Origin: Rhizobium sp. Root1220
GTDB taxonomy: Bacteria; Pseudomonadota; Alphaproteobacteria; Rhizobiales; Rhizobiaceae
NCBI RefSeq assembly: GCF_001426265.1
Contig: NZ_LMDG01000036.1
Span: 225,534-289,533 of the forward strand
Length of the DNA: 64,000 bases
Direction: 5' to 3'
The position numbers were made by a program, and so were the translations under genes. This document shows, piece by piece, positions 25,733 through 34,476 of this stretch. The notes below the pieces were generated by a model that saw only the letters and a program-made list of their open reading frames with translations, searched no databases and was not told the DNA's origin. Each line of letters begins with the position of its first letter. Position 1 is the stretch's first letter.

Positions 25733-27199
25733 ATGAACGATAGCATCCGGTTCATTCTGAATGGTGAGGACATTTCGCTGAGAGATGTCCGGCCAACCGA
25801 TACGCTTCTCGATTTCCTGCGGTTGAAGCGCCGGCTGACGGGCACCAAGGAAGGATGTGCGGAAGGAGACTGCGGCGCCTGCACGGTCCTCGTCGGTCGC
25901 CTGATCGACGGCAAGCTTCACTATGAATCGGTCAATGCTTGCATTCGGTTCATGGGCTCGCTTACGGCCACGCATGTCGTCACCGTCGAGCACCTCGCCG
26001 CCAAGGATGGAACGCTGCATCCCGTGCAGCAGGCGATGGTCGATTGCCATGGCTCGCAATGCGGCTTTTGCACGCCGGGCTTCGTCATGTCGATGTACGG
26101 CCTCTGGCTTTCCAACGAGAAGCCCAGCCGGGCCGATATTGAAAAGGCCTTGCAAGGCAATCTCTGTCGTTGCACGGGCTACGAGCCAATCGTCAAGGCC
26201 GCCGAACAGGTGAGCCAAACCCGCCCGAGCGCATTGTTCGACCCGCTGCAACGAACCCGATCCGATATCGTCGCCAGGCTCTGGGCAATGCAGCCGGACC
26301 AAACCATCGCGATCACCACCGCCGACGAACGGTTGATCGTTCCGAACTCGGAGGAGGCGTTGGCGCAGATCCTGGCGGACGAACCCGACGCCACCGTTGT
26401 TGCCGGATCGACCGATGTCGGCCTTTGGGTAACCAAGCAGATGCGGGCGCTGAATCCTGTCGTCTTCATCAACCACCTTTCGGAACTGCAGGCGATCACC
26501 GCCGGCGAAGGCGGCTTTGCCATCGGCGCCGGCGTCACCTACACGCACGCCTTCGAAACGATCGCTCAGAAGGTGCCGACACTTGGACGGTTGATCGACC
26601 GCATCGGCGGCGATCAGGTGCGCAACATGGGCACGATTGGCGGCAACATCGCCAACGGCTCGCCGATCGGCGACAGCCCGCCGCCGCTGATCGCGCTCGG
26701 CGCCACCGTCAGACTGCGCTCGGCTTCCGGCACCCGCGTGCTGCGGCTCGAGGACTTCTTCATCGATTATGGCAAGCAGGACCGTCGTCCCGGCGAATTC
26801 GTCGAAAGCATCTTCGTACCCTATCCGGCCGAAGACACGCATTACGCGGTCTACAAGATCACCAAGCGCCGCGACGAGGATATAACCGCCGTCCTGGGCG
26901 CGTTCTACTTGACGCTGGACGGCGAAGGTGACGTCAACGACATCCGCATCGCCTTCGGCGGCATGGCTGGGATACCAAAGCGCGCGCGCGCCGTGGAGAA
27001 CGAACTGATAGGCCGCCCCTGGACCGAAGCCACCGTTGAAGCAGCCCGCGCCGATTTTGATTCCGACTACCAGCCACTCAGCGACTGGCGCGCGACCGCC
27101 GAATACCGGCAGTTGACCGCGAAGAACCTGCTCACGCGTTTCTATCTGGAGACCTGTGGCACACCCGCCGAACTCAGGCGTTTCGAGGAGGTGGCCTAG
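25733..27199 (+). CDS. xdhA: Xanthine dehydrogenase small subunit (2Fe-2S, FAD)
   Basis: 488 residues. The plant-ferredoxin centre uses Cys42, Cys47 and Cys50 (KEGCAEGDCGACTVLV) with Cys70, and the second centre uses Cys110, Cys113, Cys145 and Cys147 (QCGFCTPGFVMSMYG, NLCRCTGY). The FAD domain follows with VAGSTDVGLWVTKQ and GTIGGNIANGSPIGDSPP. It passes electrons from the molybdenum subunit to NAD. The stop codon abuts the start of xdhB with no gap. The substrate is hypoxanthine or xanthine, the product urate. Confidence 0.96.
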   Translation: MNDSIRFILNGEDISLRDVRPTDTLLDFLRLKRRLTGTKEGCAEGDCGACTVLVGRLIDGKLHYESVNACIRFMGSLTATHVVTVEHLAAKDGTLHPVQQAMVDCHGSQCGFCTPGFVMSMYGLWLSNEKPSRADIEKALQGNLCRCTGYEPIVKAAEQVSQTRPSALFDPLQRTRSDIVARLWAMQPDQTIAITTADERLIVPNSEEALAQILADEPDATVVAGSTDVGLWVTKQMRALNPVVFINHLSELQAITAGEGGFAIGAGVTYTHAFETIAQKVPTLGRLIDRIGGDQVRNMGTIGGNIANGSPIGDSPPPLIALGATVRLRSASGTRVLRLEDFFIDYGKQDRRPGEFVESIFVPYPAEDTHYAVYKITKRRDEDITAVLGAFYLTLDGEGDVNDIRIAFGGMAGIPKRARAVENELIGRPWTEATVEAARADFDSDYQPLSDWRATAEYRQLTAKNLLTRFYLETCGTPAELRRFEEVA

Positions 27200-29539
27200 A
27201 TGGACAAGTCTACTCTCCCCGATCCGCAATTCGTTGTCTCAGGCGCCATGCACGGTTCGCTGCGCCACGATTCGGCACACAAGCACGTCACGGGAGCGGC
27301 GGATTACATCGATGACCTGCCGGAGCCGGCGGACTTGCTGCATGGTGCGCTCGGCCTGTCTGATCGCGCCCATGCCGACATCCTCGGCATGGACCTTTCC
27401 GAGGTCGCGGCCACGCCCGGCGTCGTCTGGGTTTTCACCGGCAAGGACGTGCCCGGCGTCAACGACGTCAGTTCCAACGGCAGCCACGACGAACCGCTGC
27501 TGGCCGAAACCAAGGTCGAATTCCACAACCAGCCGATCTTCGCCGTCATCGCCGAAACCCGCGACATCGCACGCCGCGCCGCACGCAAGGCAAAGATCGA
27601 ATATCGCGACCTGCCTCACTGGAGCGACATCGACGGCGCGCTGGAAAACGGCAGCCCGCTGGTCATCACGCCGATGACCCTGAAGCGCGGTGAAGCCAAA
27701 ACCGAGCTGGACAACGCACCACGCCGGTTGAAGGGCCAGATGCGCATCGGCGGCCAGGAGCATTTCTACCTCGAAAGCCACATCGCCATGGCGATCCCAG
27801 GCGAGGACGACGAGGTCACCGTCTGGTCGTCGACGCAGCACCCGAGCGAGATCCAGCACATCGTCGGGCATGTGTTGAACATCCCGTCGAACGCGGTGAC
27901 TGTCAACGTACGCCGCATGGGCGGCGGCTTCGGTGGCAAGGAGACGCAAGGCAACCAGTTCGCGGCGCTCGCCGCCATCGCCGCCAAGAAGCTGAAACGC
28001 GCCATCAAGTTCCGCCCCGATCGCGACGAGGACATGGCGGCAACCGGCAAGCGCCACGACTTCCTGGTCGACTACGACCTCGGTTTCGACGACGAAGGCC
28101 GCATCCACGCCGTTGACGCCACCTATGCGGCGCGCTGCGGCTTTTCTTCCGACCTCTCCGGCCCGGTGACCGACCGCGCGCTTTTTCATGCGGATTCCAG
28201 TTACTTCTACCCACATGTTCACCTGACATCGAAGCCGCTGAAGACCCACACCGTCTCCAACACCGCCTTCCGTGGATTTGGCGGGCCTCAGGGCATGGTC
28301 GGAGCGGAACGCTTCATCGAGGAGATCGCCTATGCCGTCGGCAAGGATCCGCTCGAGGTCCGCAAGCTGAACTTCTACGGTCAGCCGGGATCCGGCCGCA
28401 CCCTCACCCCCTATCACCAGGAGGTCGAGGACAGCATTCTGGAGCGCATCGTCGGCGAGTTGGAGGAAAGCGCCGGTTACCAGGCGCGCCGCAACGCCAT
28501 CATCGAGTTCAACCGCAACAACCGTTACATCCGCAAGGGCATCGCCCTGACGCCGGTCAAGTTCGGCATCTCCTTCACCATGACGGCCTTCAACCAGGCA
28601 GGCGCCCTCGTCCACGTCTACAGCGACGGCTCGATCCACCTGAACCATGGCGGCACCGAGATGGGCCAGGGCCTCTACACCAAGGTCGCGCAGGTTCTTG
28701 CAGACAGTTTCCAGGTCGATATCGAACATGTGAAAATCACTGCCACGACGACCGGCAAGGTGCCGAACACCTCGGCAACGGCCGCCTCCTCCGGCTCGGA
28801 CCTGAACGGCATGGCGGCCTACGATGCCGCCCGCCAGATCAAGGAACGGCTCGTCGCCTTCGCCGCGGAGAAGTGGCACGTGCCGGCGACTGACGTCGTC
28901 TTTCTGCCGAACCGCGTACGCATCGGCGACAAGGAGCTGCAGTTCCCGGATTTCATCAAGCAGGCCTATTTCGCACGCGTCCAGCTTTCCGCCGCAGGAT
29001 TCTACAAGACGCCGAAAATCCATTGGGACCGCGCCGCCGGCCGTGGAACGCCGTTCTACTATTATTCCTACGGTGCATCCTGCACCGAGGTCTCGATCGA
29101 CACGCTGACCGGCGAATACCTGATCGACCGCACCGACATCCTTCACGACGTGGGCCGCTCGCTGAACCCGGCAATCGACATCGGCCAGGTTGAGGGCGCC
29201 TTCGTCCAGGGTATGGGTTGGCTGACCACGGAAGAACTCTGGTGGGATGCAAAGGGCCGGCTGCGCACCCACGCGCCATCGACCTACAAGATTCCGCTTG
29301 CCTCCGACCGCCCGAAGATCTTCAACGTTCGCCTCGCTGAATGGTCGGAAAACGCCGAGGCCACCATCGGCCGCTCCAAGGCCGTTGGCGAACCGCCCCT
29401 GATGCTGGCGATCTCGGTGCTCGAGGCGCTCTCGATGGCCGTCGCCAGCGTCGCCAACTACAAGGTTTGCCCGCAGCTCGACGCGCCTGCGACGCCGGAA
29501 CGCGTGTTGATGGCGGTCGAGCGGATGAAGACGGTTTAG
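27200..29539 (+). CDS. xdhB: Xanthine dehydrogenase molybdopterin-binding large subunit
   Basis: 779 residues, as in bacterial XdhB. Molybdenum cofactor loops GGGFGGKETQGNQ and NTAFRGFGGPQGM are present, along with the catalytic Glu in SKAVGEPPLML near residue 730. It forms the alpha2beta2 enzyme with XdhA. The gene starts directly after the xdhA stop, and xdhC follows after two bases, so the three are one transcription and assembly unit. Confidence 0.97.
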   Translation: MDKSTLPDPQFVVSGAMHGSLRHDSAHKHVTGAADYIDDLPEPADLLHGALGLSDRAHADILGMDLSEVAATPGVVWVFTGKDVPGVNDVSSNGSHDEPLLAETKVEFHNQPIFAVIAETRDIARRAARKAKIEYRDLPHWSDIDGALENGSPLVITPMTLKRGEAKTELDNAPRRLKGQMRIGGQEHFYLESHIAMAIPGEDDEVTVWSSTQHPSEIQHIVGHVLNIPSNAVTVNVRRMGGGFGGKETQGNQFAALAAIAAKKLKRAIKFRPDRDEDMAATGKRHDFLVDYDLGFDDEGRIHAVDATYAARCGFSSDLSGPVTDRALFHADSSYFYPHVHLTSKPLKTHTVSNTAFRGFGGPQGMVGAERFIEEIAYAVGKDPLEVRKLNFYGQPGSGRTLTPYHQEVEDSILERIVGELEESAGYQARRNAIIEFNRNNRYIRKGIALTPVKFGISFTMTAFNQAGALVHVYSDGSIHLNHGGTEMGQGLYTKVAQVLADSFQVDIEHVKITATTTGKVPNTSATAASSGSDLNGMAAYDAARQIKERLVAFAAEKWHVPATDVVFLPNRVRIGDKELQFPDFIKQAYFARVQLSAAGFYKTPKIHWDRAAGRGTPFYYYSYGASCTEVSIDTLTGEYLIDRTDILHDVGRSLNPAIDIGQVEGAFVQGMGWLTTEELWWDAKGRLRTHAPSTYKIPLASDRPKIFNVRLAEWSENAEATIGRSKAVGEPPLMLAISVLEALSMAVASVANYKVCPQLDAPATPERVLMAVERMKTV

Positions 29540-29541
29540 CC

Positions 29542-30393
29542 ATGACGCGGCGCGAAGTCCCGTCCGGTTTTGTTCCCAAAGGGGATTTCCGCTCCTTCCT
29601 GGCGACGCATGCCGCCACAACCCTCATCGAGATCATCAGCACGCAAGGCTCAACCCCGCGCGAGGCCGGAACGTTCATGTTCGTATCCGAACGCTCCCTG
29701 TGGGGCACGATCGGCGGCGGGCAGTTCGAATTTCTGGCGATCGCGAACGCACGACAGCTGCTAGACGGTTCCGGCGGCAGCGAAATGATGGACATTCCGC
29801 TTGGTCCCGAGATAGGCCAATGCTGTGGCGGACGCACGCAGTTGCGCTTTCGGCGTGTGAACGCCGCGGTTATCGCCGAACTGGAGCGGAAACGGAGCAG
29901 TGAGGCCGAAAGTCAGCCGGAAGTGTATCTATTCGGCGCGGGGCATGTTGGTCGCGCGCTGGCGGCCGCGCTCGCGCCTCTGCCGGTTGCGGTCACGGTA
30001 ATTGAAACCCGCCAGGAGGAACTCGCGAACCTGCCGACGGAGACGGCAACCCGTCTGACCCCGATGCCGGAAGCATTGGTGAAGGGTATGCCCGCCGGCG
30101 CGGCCGTGGTGATCCTCACTCACGACCATGCGCTAGATTTCCTGATCGCCCGCGAGGCGCTCGCCCGCACCGACCTAGCCTACACCGGCATGATAGGCTC
30201 AGCCACCAAGCGAGCCACCTTCGCACGCTGGCTGGTGCGCGAAGGGACGGGCGAAAGGGCATGGGTGGATCGGCTGACATTGCCGATCGGCGGCTCGGCG
30301 GTGCGTGACAAGCGGCCGGAAGTGATCGCCGCGATGACCGCTGCCGAGATTCTCACCGCTCTCGCCGCCTACCGCCGCAGTTCCGCATCATAG
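29542..30393 (+). CDS. xdhC: Xanthine dehydrogenase accessory protein XdhC
   Basis: 283 residues from ATG 29542, two bases after the xdhB stop. The N-terminal domain has ISTQGSTPREAGTFMFV and a GQCCGGRTQLRF Cys pair; the C-terminal part is a Rossmann fold with VYLFGAGHVGRALAAAL. XdhC binds the molybdenum cofactor, has it sulfurated, and inserts it into XdhB. Its last 25 bases overlap, tail to tail, the end of a DUF1127-like gene on the other strand. Confidence 0.94.
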   Translation: MTRREVPSGFVPKGDFRSFLATHAATTLIEIISTQGSTPREAGTFMFVSERSLWGTIGGGQFEFLAIANARQLLDGSGGSEMMDIPLGPEIGQCCGGRTQLRFRRVNAAVIAELERKRSSEAESQPEVYLFGAGHVGRALAAALAPLPVAVTVIETRQEELANLPTETATRLTPMPEALVKGMPAGAAVVILTHDHALDFLIAREALARTDLAYTGMIGSATKRATFARWLVREGTGERAWVDRLTLPIGGSAVRDKRPEVIAAMTAAEILTALAAYRRSSAS

Positions 30394-30572
30394 CGCGGGT
30401 CGCGCCCGTCCATGAAGCCAAGATCCCGCTTGACGCGATCGGGCATGCCTTCGAGATCCAGACGCTCCGATCGTGCAAGGCGCCACGCCAGCCTTCGGCC
30501 CATAGTCGAAAGCCATTGGGATAGGCCGGAAACAGTACTCCGTTGCAGTCGTTCAATATGGGTGCTGTCCAT
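30369..30572 (-). CDS. DUF1127-like small protein
   Basis: 67 residues from ATG 30572, with GAGGTG upstream. The C-terminal half (WRLARSERLDLEGMPDRVKRDLGFMDGRD) fits the DUF1127 pattern: a basic, Trp/Arg-rich helix, then leucine-proline-aspartate-like turn and D-x-G. Small DUF1127 proteins in rhizobia act in RNA metabolism and phosphate or stress adaptation, some by binding RNA. The match is by pattern, and the LxDxxLxDIG core is looser than usual. It overlaps the 3' end of xdhC and is divergent from the LysR gene. Confidence 0.6.
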   Translation of the reverse strand: MDSTHIERLQRSTVSGLSQWLSTMGRRLAWRLARSERLDLEGMPDRVKRDLGFMDGRDPRYDAELRR

Positions 30573-30688
30573 CACGTCACCTCAATGAGTTTATGTGTTG
30601 ACTTGCAGTTTGCGACGGAAAATGCTGCAATTCCAATCGAACAACCGTCTGCATGCATCAAGAACACTTATCCATAGAGAACTTATCC

Positions 30689-31615
30689 ATGAAGCTATCG
30701 AAGCAGTTTCCGCTGAATGCGTTGCGCGTCTTCGAGGCCGTTGCCCGGCTCGGCAGTTTCACCAAGGCCGGCGAAGAACTCGGCATGACGCAGACGGCAG
30801 TCAGCTATCAGGTAAAACTGCTGGAAGAGAATATCGGTGAACTTCTGTTCCTCCGCCGCCCGCGCCGGATCGAACTCACCGACGCCGGTGCGCGAATGCA
30901 GCCCAAGGTGACGGACGCTTTTTCGCTGCTGAACGAGGCGATGGCGGAAGGACGAGGCGAGATCCAGTCGACATTGCTGATCAACACCATCGCGACCTAT
31001 GCGTCGCACTGGCTGGCGCGCCGTCTTGGCTCTTTCCAGCTCGCGCATCCGGCCATTGCAGTACGGCTGTCGACGTCGGAGACGCTCGTGGACTTCACCA
31101 GGGAATCCGTCGATGTCGCGATCCGCTCAGGCACCGGCAACTGGCGCGGCCTGTTGGCCGATAGGCTGATGGAGACCGATTTCACGCCTATGCTGAGCCC
31201 TAAGCTTGCCGAAAGCGTCGGCGGCATTCGGCGGCCGGAAGATCTGCTGAAGCTGCCCATCATTGGCGCGACCGACCCATGGTGGCAACAATGGTTCGCA
31301 GCAGCCGGTCTCCAGGATCTTGGACTGGAGGCGCGACCGCGCAGCCAGTATGGTTCACAGACCTTCGAAGCGAGCGCGGCAATGGCTGGCCAAGGGGTCG
31401 CGATTCTCACCCCTGCCTTCTACGGCGACGAGATAGCGCAGGGACGACTTTTTCAGCCGTTCGAGATGACCTGCAACGACGGCCGCGGATACTGGCTGGT
31501 GTATGCCGAAGGTCGCCGCAACGTCCCGAAAATAAAGGCGTTCCGAAACTGGATCCTCGAGGAGATCAACCGAAGCGACCCTGCCGGGCTTCAGTACCCC
31601 ATCTCCGGCGCATAG
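30689..31615 (+). CDS. LysR family regulator, GcvA-like
   Basis: 308 residues from ATG 30689. The helix-turn-helix is FPLNALRVFEAVARLGSFTKAGEELGMTQTAVSYQVKLLEENIG, and the effector domain runs from about residue 90 with VDVAIRSGTGNWRGLLADRLM, typical of the GcvA branch. The position after xdhC and next to puuD suggests control of purine degradation, but nothing proves it. ACTTATCCAT occurs twice (30666-30675 and 30681-30690), the second copy running into the start codon. The gene end overlaps the 31591 gene on the other strand by 25 bases. Confidence 0.88.
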   Translation: MKLSKQFPLNALRVFEAVARLGSFTKAGEELGMTQTAVSYQVKLLEENIGELLFLRRPRRIELTDAGARMQPKVTDAFSLLNEAMAEGRGEIQSTLLINTIATYASHWLARRLGSFQLAHPAIAVRLSTSETLVDFTRESVDVAIRSGTGNWRGLLADRLMETDFTPMLSPKLAESVGGIRRPEDLLKLPIIGATDPWWQQWFAAAGLQDLGLEARPRSQYGSQTFEASAAMAGQGVAILTPAFYGDEIAQGRLFQPFEMTCNDGRGYWLVYAEGRRNVPKIKAFRNWILEEINRSDPAGLQYPISGA

Positions 31616-31923
31616 AAGCAACGTGGTGTGTCTTCATTGGGGAAGAGGCACAGGTGGTAATCGCCGTCACCCGATTTCATCGCCCGGGTCATCGGCAGAA
31701 CAAAGACATGGGCGTGGGTGACAAGGCGATGATCCCCAGGCAGCAACGTGACACGGTATCCGTGTGGTGTAATCACGACGGTCTTTGGAGGAATCATCTG
31801 GCAATCGCCGGTCTCTTCGTCGCCGTTGCAGCAGAAGGGCTCGTAGGTCCAGCCCGATGGCGCGTCATGGGCATGGACACCTGATGCAAAGGCAATCATC
31901 AAAAACACAAGAATGCTGCGCAT
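31591..31923 (-). CDS. Small exported protein of unknown function
   Basis: 110 residues from ATG 31923. MRSILVFLMIAFASGVHAHDAPSG is a signal peptide with cleavage near VHA. The mature part has GWTYEPFCCNGDEETGDCQMIP and a C-terminal HLCLFPNEDTPRCFY, giving five Cys that could form disulphides. Small alphaproteobacterial exported proteins with an ACC-x-DC motif look like this; their role is unknown. A GCATCGC-CGTA-GCGATGC hairpin (31947-31964) lies in its leader region; read as minus-strand RNA its loop is UACG. The end overlaps the LysR gene end. Confidence 0.6.
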   Translation of the reverse strand: MRSILVFLMIAFASGVHAHDAPSGWTYEPFCCNGDEETGDCQMIPPKTVVITPHGYRVTLLPGDHRLVTHAHVFVLPMTRAMKSGDGDYHLCLFPNEDTPRCFYAPEMGY

Positions 31924-32104
31924 CGGCATCTTCTCCGTCGATGAATGCATCGCCGTAGCGATGCGGGTTCGACCTCATCCGGCGGCCTCAAAGAAAAGTG
32001 TAACCGAGTCTTCGTATTTCAATACTTGCTAAATTTTGAATGAGTAATATTTCGCGTAATTGCAAGGGGAATAAAAATACAACCTGCAGAACTACGCCAA
32101 TCCA

Positions 32105-32617
32105 TTGAACTGGGTTGCGAGGGCCGGTAAGGAGAGGCTGACCATCTATGTTCGCAAGCTTGAGATCGTCGCAATGACGCCAGCTGCCCTGGCTCTACTG
32201 GCTGGCTGCTATGCGCCCCAGGTCGATTTCGGCCGTCTGAAGCCGGGGGACCTGCGGCCAGCTCGCTCTCTGATCGACAGGCATTTCGACACCTTGTGCA
32301 GCCTCGGACCATATCAGGAAAGGCTGGACAAGAACCTAGCGGTGAGCGAGCGAGTGAACGCGCATCTGTCGCAAATCCGGTATCAAGGTGGTGAAGGTGA
32401 CTGGGCACTCGTTCTTGTGCGCGCCAGCGATGTGGAAGTATTGCACTTCAGGCGCAGTGCCACGCTGGACTGGCTGACGATCGGGCCGGATGATCGCCTG
32501 CCGGAACTGCCCGGGCAATTCGCACCAGCATCCCGCGTCGATGCCGCTGCAGCCGTTTTCGGTAAAATCCAAAGGGACGACCGCACCTTCATCATCCTGG
32601 GGAAGATGTCGGAATAA
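32105..32617 (+). CDS. Putative lipoprotein of unknown function
   Basis: 170 residues as drawn, though the true start could be ATG 32174, which gives MTPAALALLAGCYAP. The lipobox LLAGC is clear. The mature protein (about 136 residues) includes VDFGRLKPGDLRPARSLIDRHFD and a moderately acidic middle, with no known motif. It precedes puuD by 70 bases on the same strand. A short or missing basic leader in the shorter form makes the start uncertain. Confidence 0.5.
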   Translation: MNWVARAGKERLTIYVRKLEIVAMTPAALALLAGCYAPQVDFGRLKPGDLRPARSLIDRHFDTLCSLGPYQERLDKNLAVSERVNAHLSQIRYQGGEGDWALVLVRASDVEVLHFRRSATLDWLTIGPDDRLPELPGQFAPASRVDAAAAVFGKIQRDDRTFIILGKMSE

Positions 32618-32687
32618 CGTGTTTCCCCTTTCCTCCGGGTTCAACTTTTTGCACAGTACTGAATCGGAGGAAGTACAGGGGACCTCG

Positions 32688-33932
32688 ATGTACGAATACG
32701 CCATAGCGTGGGAATGGTTGGCCTTTGCCGCCCGCTGGTTCCACGTCGTCACCGCGATCGCCTGGATCGGCTCGTCGTTCTATTTCATCGCGCTCGATCT
32801 GGGGCTGGTAAAGCGTCCGCATCTTCCGCCGGGCGCCTACGGCGAGGAATGGCAGGTACACGGGGGCGGCTTCTACCATATCCAGAAATATCTCGTGGCG
32901 CCGGCGCAGATGCCGGAGCACCTGACCTGGTTCAAGTACGAGAGCTATTTCACCTGGCTCTCCGGCTTCCTGATGCTCTGCATTGTCTACTACGGCGGTG
33001 CCGATCTCTTCCTCATCGATCGCCATGTACTCGATGTCAGCGCGCCGGTCGCCATCCTGATTTCACTGGCGTCGCTCGCCGTCGGCTGGATCGTCTACGA
33101 CCTGCTTTGCAAATCGCCGATCGGCAAGAACACCTGGGGCTTGATGGTGGTGCTTTATGCCGTGCTGGTGTTCATGGCCTGGGGCTATACCCAGCTCTTC
33201 ACCGGCCGCGCCGCCTTCCTGCATCTCGGCGCCTTCACCGCGACGATCATGTCGGCAAACGTTTTCATGATCATCATCCCGAACCAGAAGATCGTCGTCG
33301 CCGACCTGATCGCCGGCCGCACGCCGGATGCGAAATACGGCGCCATCGCCAAGCAGCGCTCGCTGCACAACAACTACCTGACGCTCCCCGTCATCTTCTT
33401 CATGCTGTCCAATCACTACCCATTGGCCTTCGGCACGGCCTACAACTGGGTGATCGCAGCGCTCGTCTTCCTGATGGGCGTCACCATCCGCCACTGGTTC
33501 AACACCACCCATGCCCGCAAGGGACGCCCGACCTGGACGTGGATCGCCACGGTCATCCTGTTCATCCTGATCATGTGGCTCTCGACGGTGCCGAAGGTGT
33601 TGACCGGCGAGAAAGAGGCCGCGGCGGAAGCCGTGGCTCCGGCGTTTAAGCAATTCGCCGGTGACCCGCATTTTCCTGCGGTGAAGCAACTCGTCTCGAC
33701 GCGCTGTTCGATGTGCCACGCCGCCGAGCCCGTCTATGAGGGATTGTCGCGACCGCCAAACGACGTCGTCCTCGAAACCGACGCGGAAATTGCTGCCCAT
33801 GCCCGCGAGATCTATATTCAAGCGGGCCGCAGCCATGCCATGCCGCCCGGCAACGTGACCGACGTTACGCCTGACGAACGAAAGCTGCTGGTTGCATGGT
33901 TCGAAAGCGCCGTTGACGGAACACAGCAATGA
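32688..33932 (+). CDS. puuD: Membrane-bound cytochrome c urate oxidase
   Basis: 414 residues from ATG 32688, preceded by AGGGGA. About eight membrane helices carry conserved His residues (RWFHVVTAIAWIGSSFYF, HWFNTTHARKG), and a C-terminal cytochrome c domain has the heme site CSMCH at 340-344 with a Met ligand in SHAMPPGNVT. The family, shown with the Agrobacterium protein, oxidises urate to 5-hydroxyisourate and passes electrons to the respiratory chain without making H2O2. It fits the pathway with uraH and uraD in the window. It overlaps the next gene by four bases. Confidence 0.93.
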   Translation: MYEYAIAWEWLAFAARWFHVVTAIAWIGSSFYFIALDLGLVKRPHLPPGAYGEEWQVHGGGFYHIQKYLVAPAQMPEHLTWFKYESYFTWLSGFLMLCIVYYGGADLFLIDRHVLDVSAPVAILISLASLAVGWIVYDLLCKSPIGKNTWGLMVVLYAVLVFMAWGYTQLFTGRAAFLHLGAFTATIMSANVFMIIIPNQKIVVADLIAGRTPDAKYGAIAKQRSLHNNYLTLPVIFFMLSNHYPLAFGTAYNWVIAALVFLMGVTIRHWFNTTHARKGRPTWTWIATVILFILIMWLSTVPKVLTGEKEAAAEAVAPAFKQFAGDPHFPAVKQLVSTRCSMCHAAEPVYEGLSRPPNDVVLETDAEIAAHAREIYIQAGRSHAMPPGNVTDVTPDERKLLVAWFESAVDGTQQ

Positions 33933-34360
33933 AGGCGGCTCCCGGAGCGACGCGCGTCCTGGTCTGCGCCCTGACCTTCTGCGGCCATATGGCGACCGCT
34001 GCGGTGGCGCAAGATTCTGGCCCAGAGGCGATGGCAAGCGAGCTTGCCGGCGACCTCAATGCGCTGGGGACGGAACCGTTCTGGGCGGTCAGGATCCGTG
34101 CCGACGCCGTAACCTTCAGCCGACCGGGCAAGGACGACGTCAAAAGCGCCAACCCGGGACCGGTCACGGTTGAGGGCGGTGCGGTCTGGACGGTCGGCGG
34201 CGGGCCGTCTCCCTTCAAGCTGACGCTCTTGAAGGCGGAGTGCTCAGACGGTATGTCCGATCGGAACTATGGCTTCAGGGCAACGCTGGTATTCGATAGC
34301 AAGACGTTATACGGCTGCGCCGCGTCACCGGCGGCAATCGCCGCACAGCCGGCGCCGTAA
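33929..34360 (+). CDS. Exported COG3650-like protein coupled to puuD
   Basis: 143 residues. MKAAPGATRVLVCALTFCGHMATAAVAQ is a signal peptide. The mature region has GTEPFWAVRIRADAVTFSRPGK and ECSDGMSDRNYGF, the motif pair of the COG3650 group of small periplasmic proteins related to HslJ/META domains. The role of the group is unknown. The ATG overlaps the puuD stop (ATGA), so the two are translated together, which suggests it acts with PuuD in the periplasm or is induced with it. Two Cys in the mature protein could pair. Confidence 0.7.
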   Translation: MKAAPGATRVLVCALTFCGHMATAAVAQDSGPEAMASELAGDLNALGTEPFWAVRIRADAVTFSRPGKDDVKSANPGPVTVEGGAVWTVGGGPSPFKLTLLKAECSDGMSDRNYGFRATLVFDSKTLYGCAASPAAIAAQPAP

Positions 34361-34476
34361 ATCGTCGTCTGAAGGTCGGGACACCTCGTTCTTAGGCGAT
34401 GCAACACCGGTCCGCCGTGATGCCGATCATTCGGCGCCGGAATGCAACGACAACATCCGATCGGCAAAGGAAGCCC

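Noticed and set aside
25409..27229. 606-residue open frame on the minus strand
   Set aside because: Antisense to bdhA and xdhA, both with full motifs.
27239..29620. 793-residue open frame on the minus strand
   Set aside because: It is the mirror of xdhB in a GC-rich genome; the plus strand has complete molybdenum-enzyme motifs. The antisense product has no recognisable domain.
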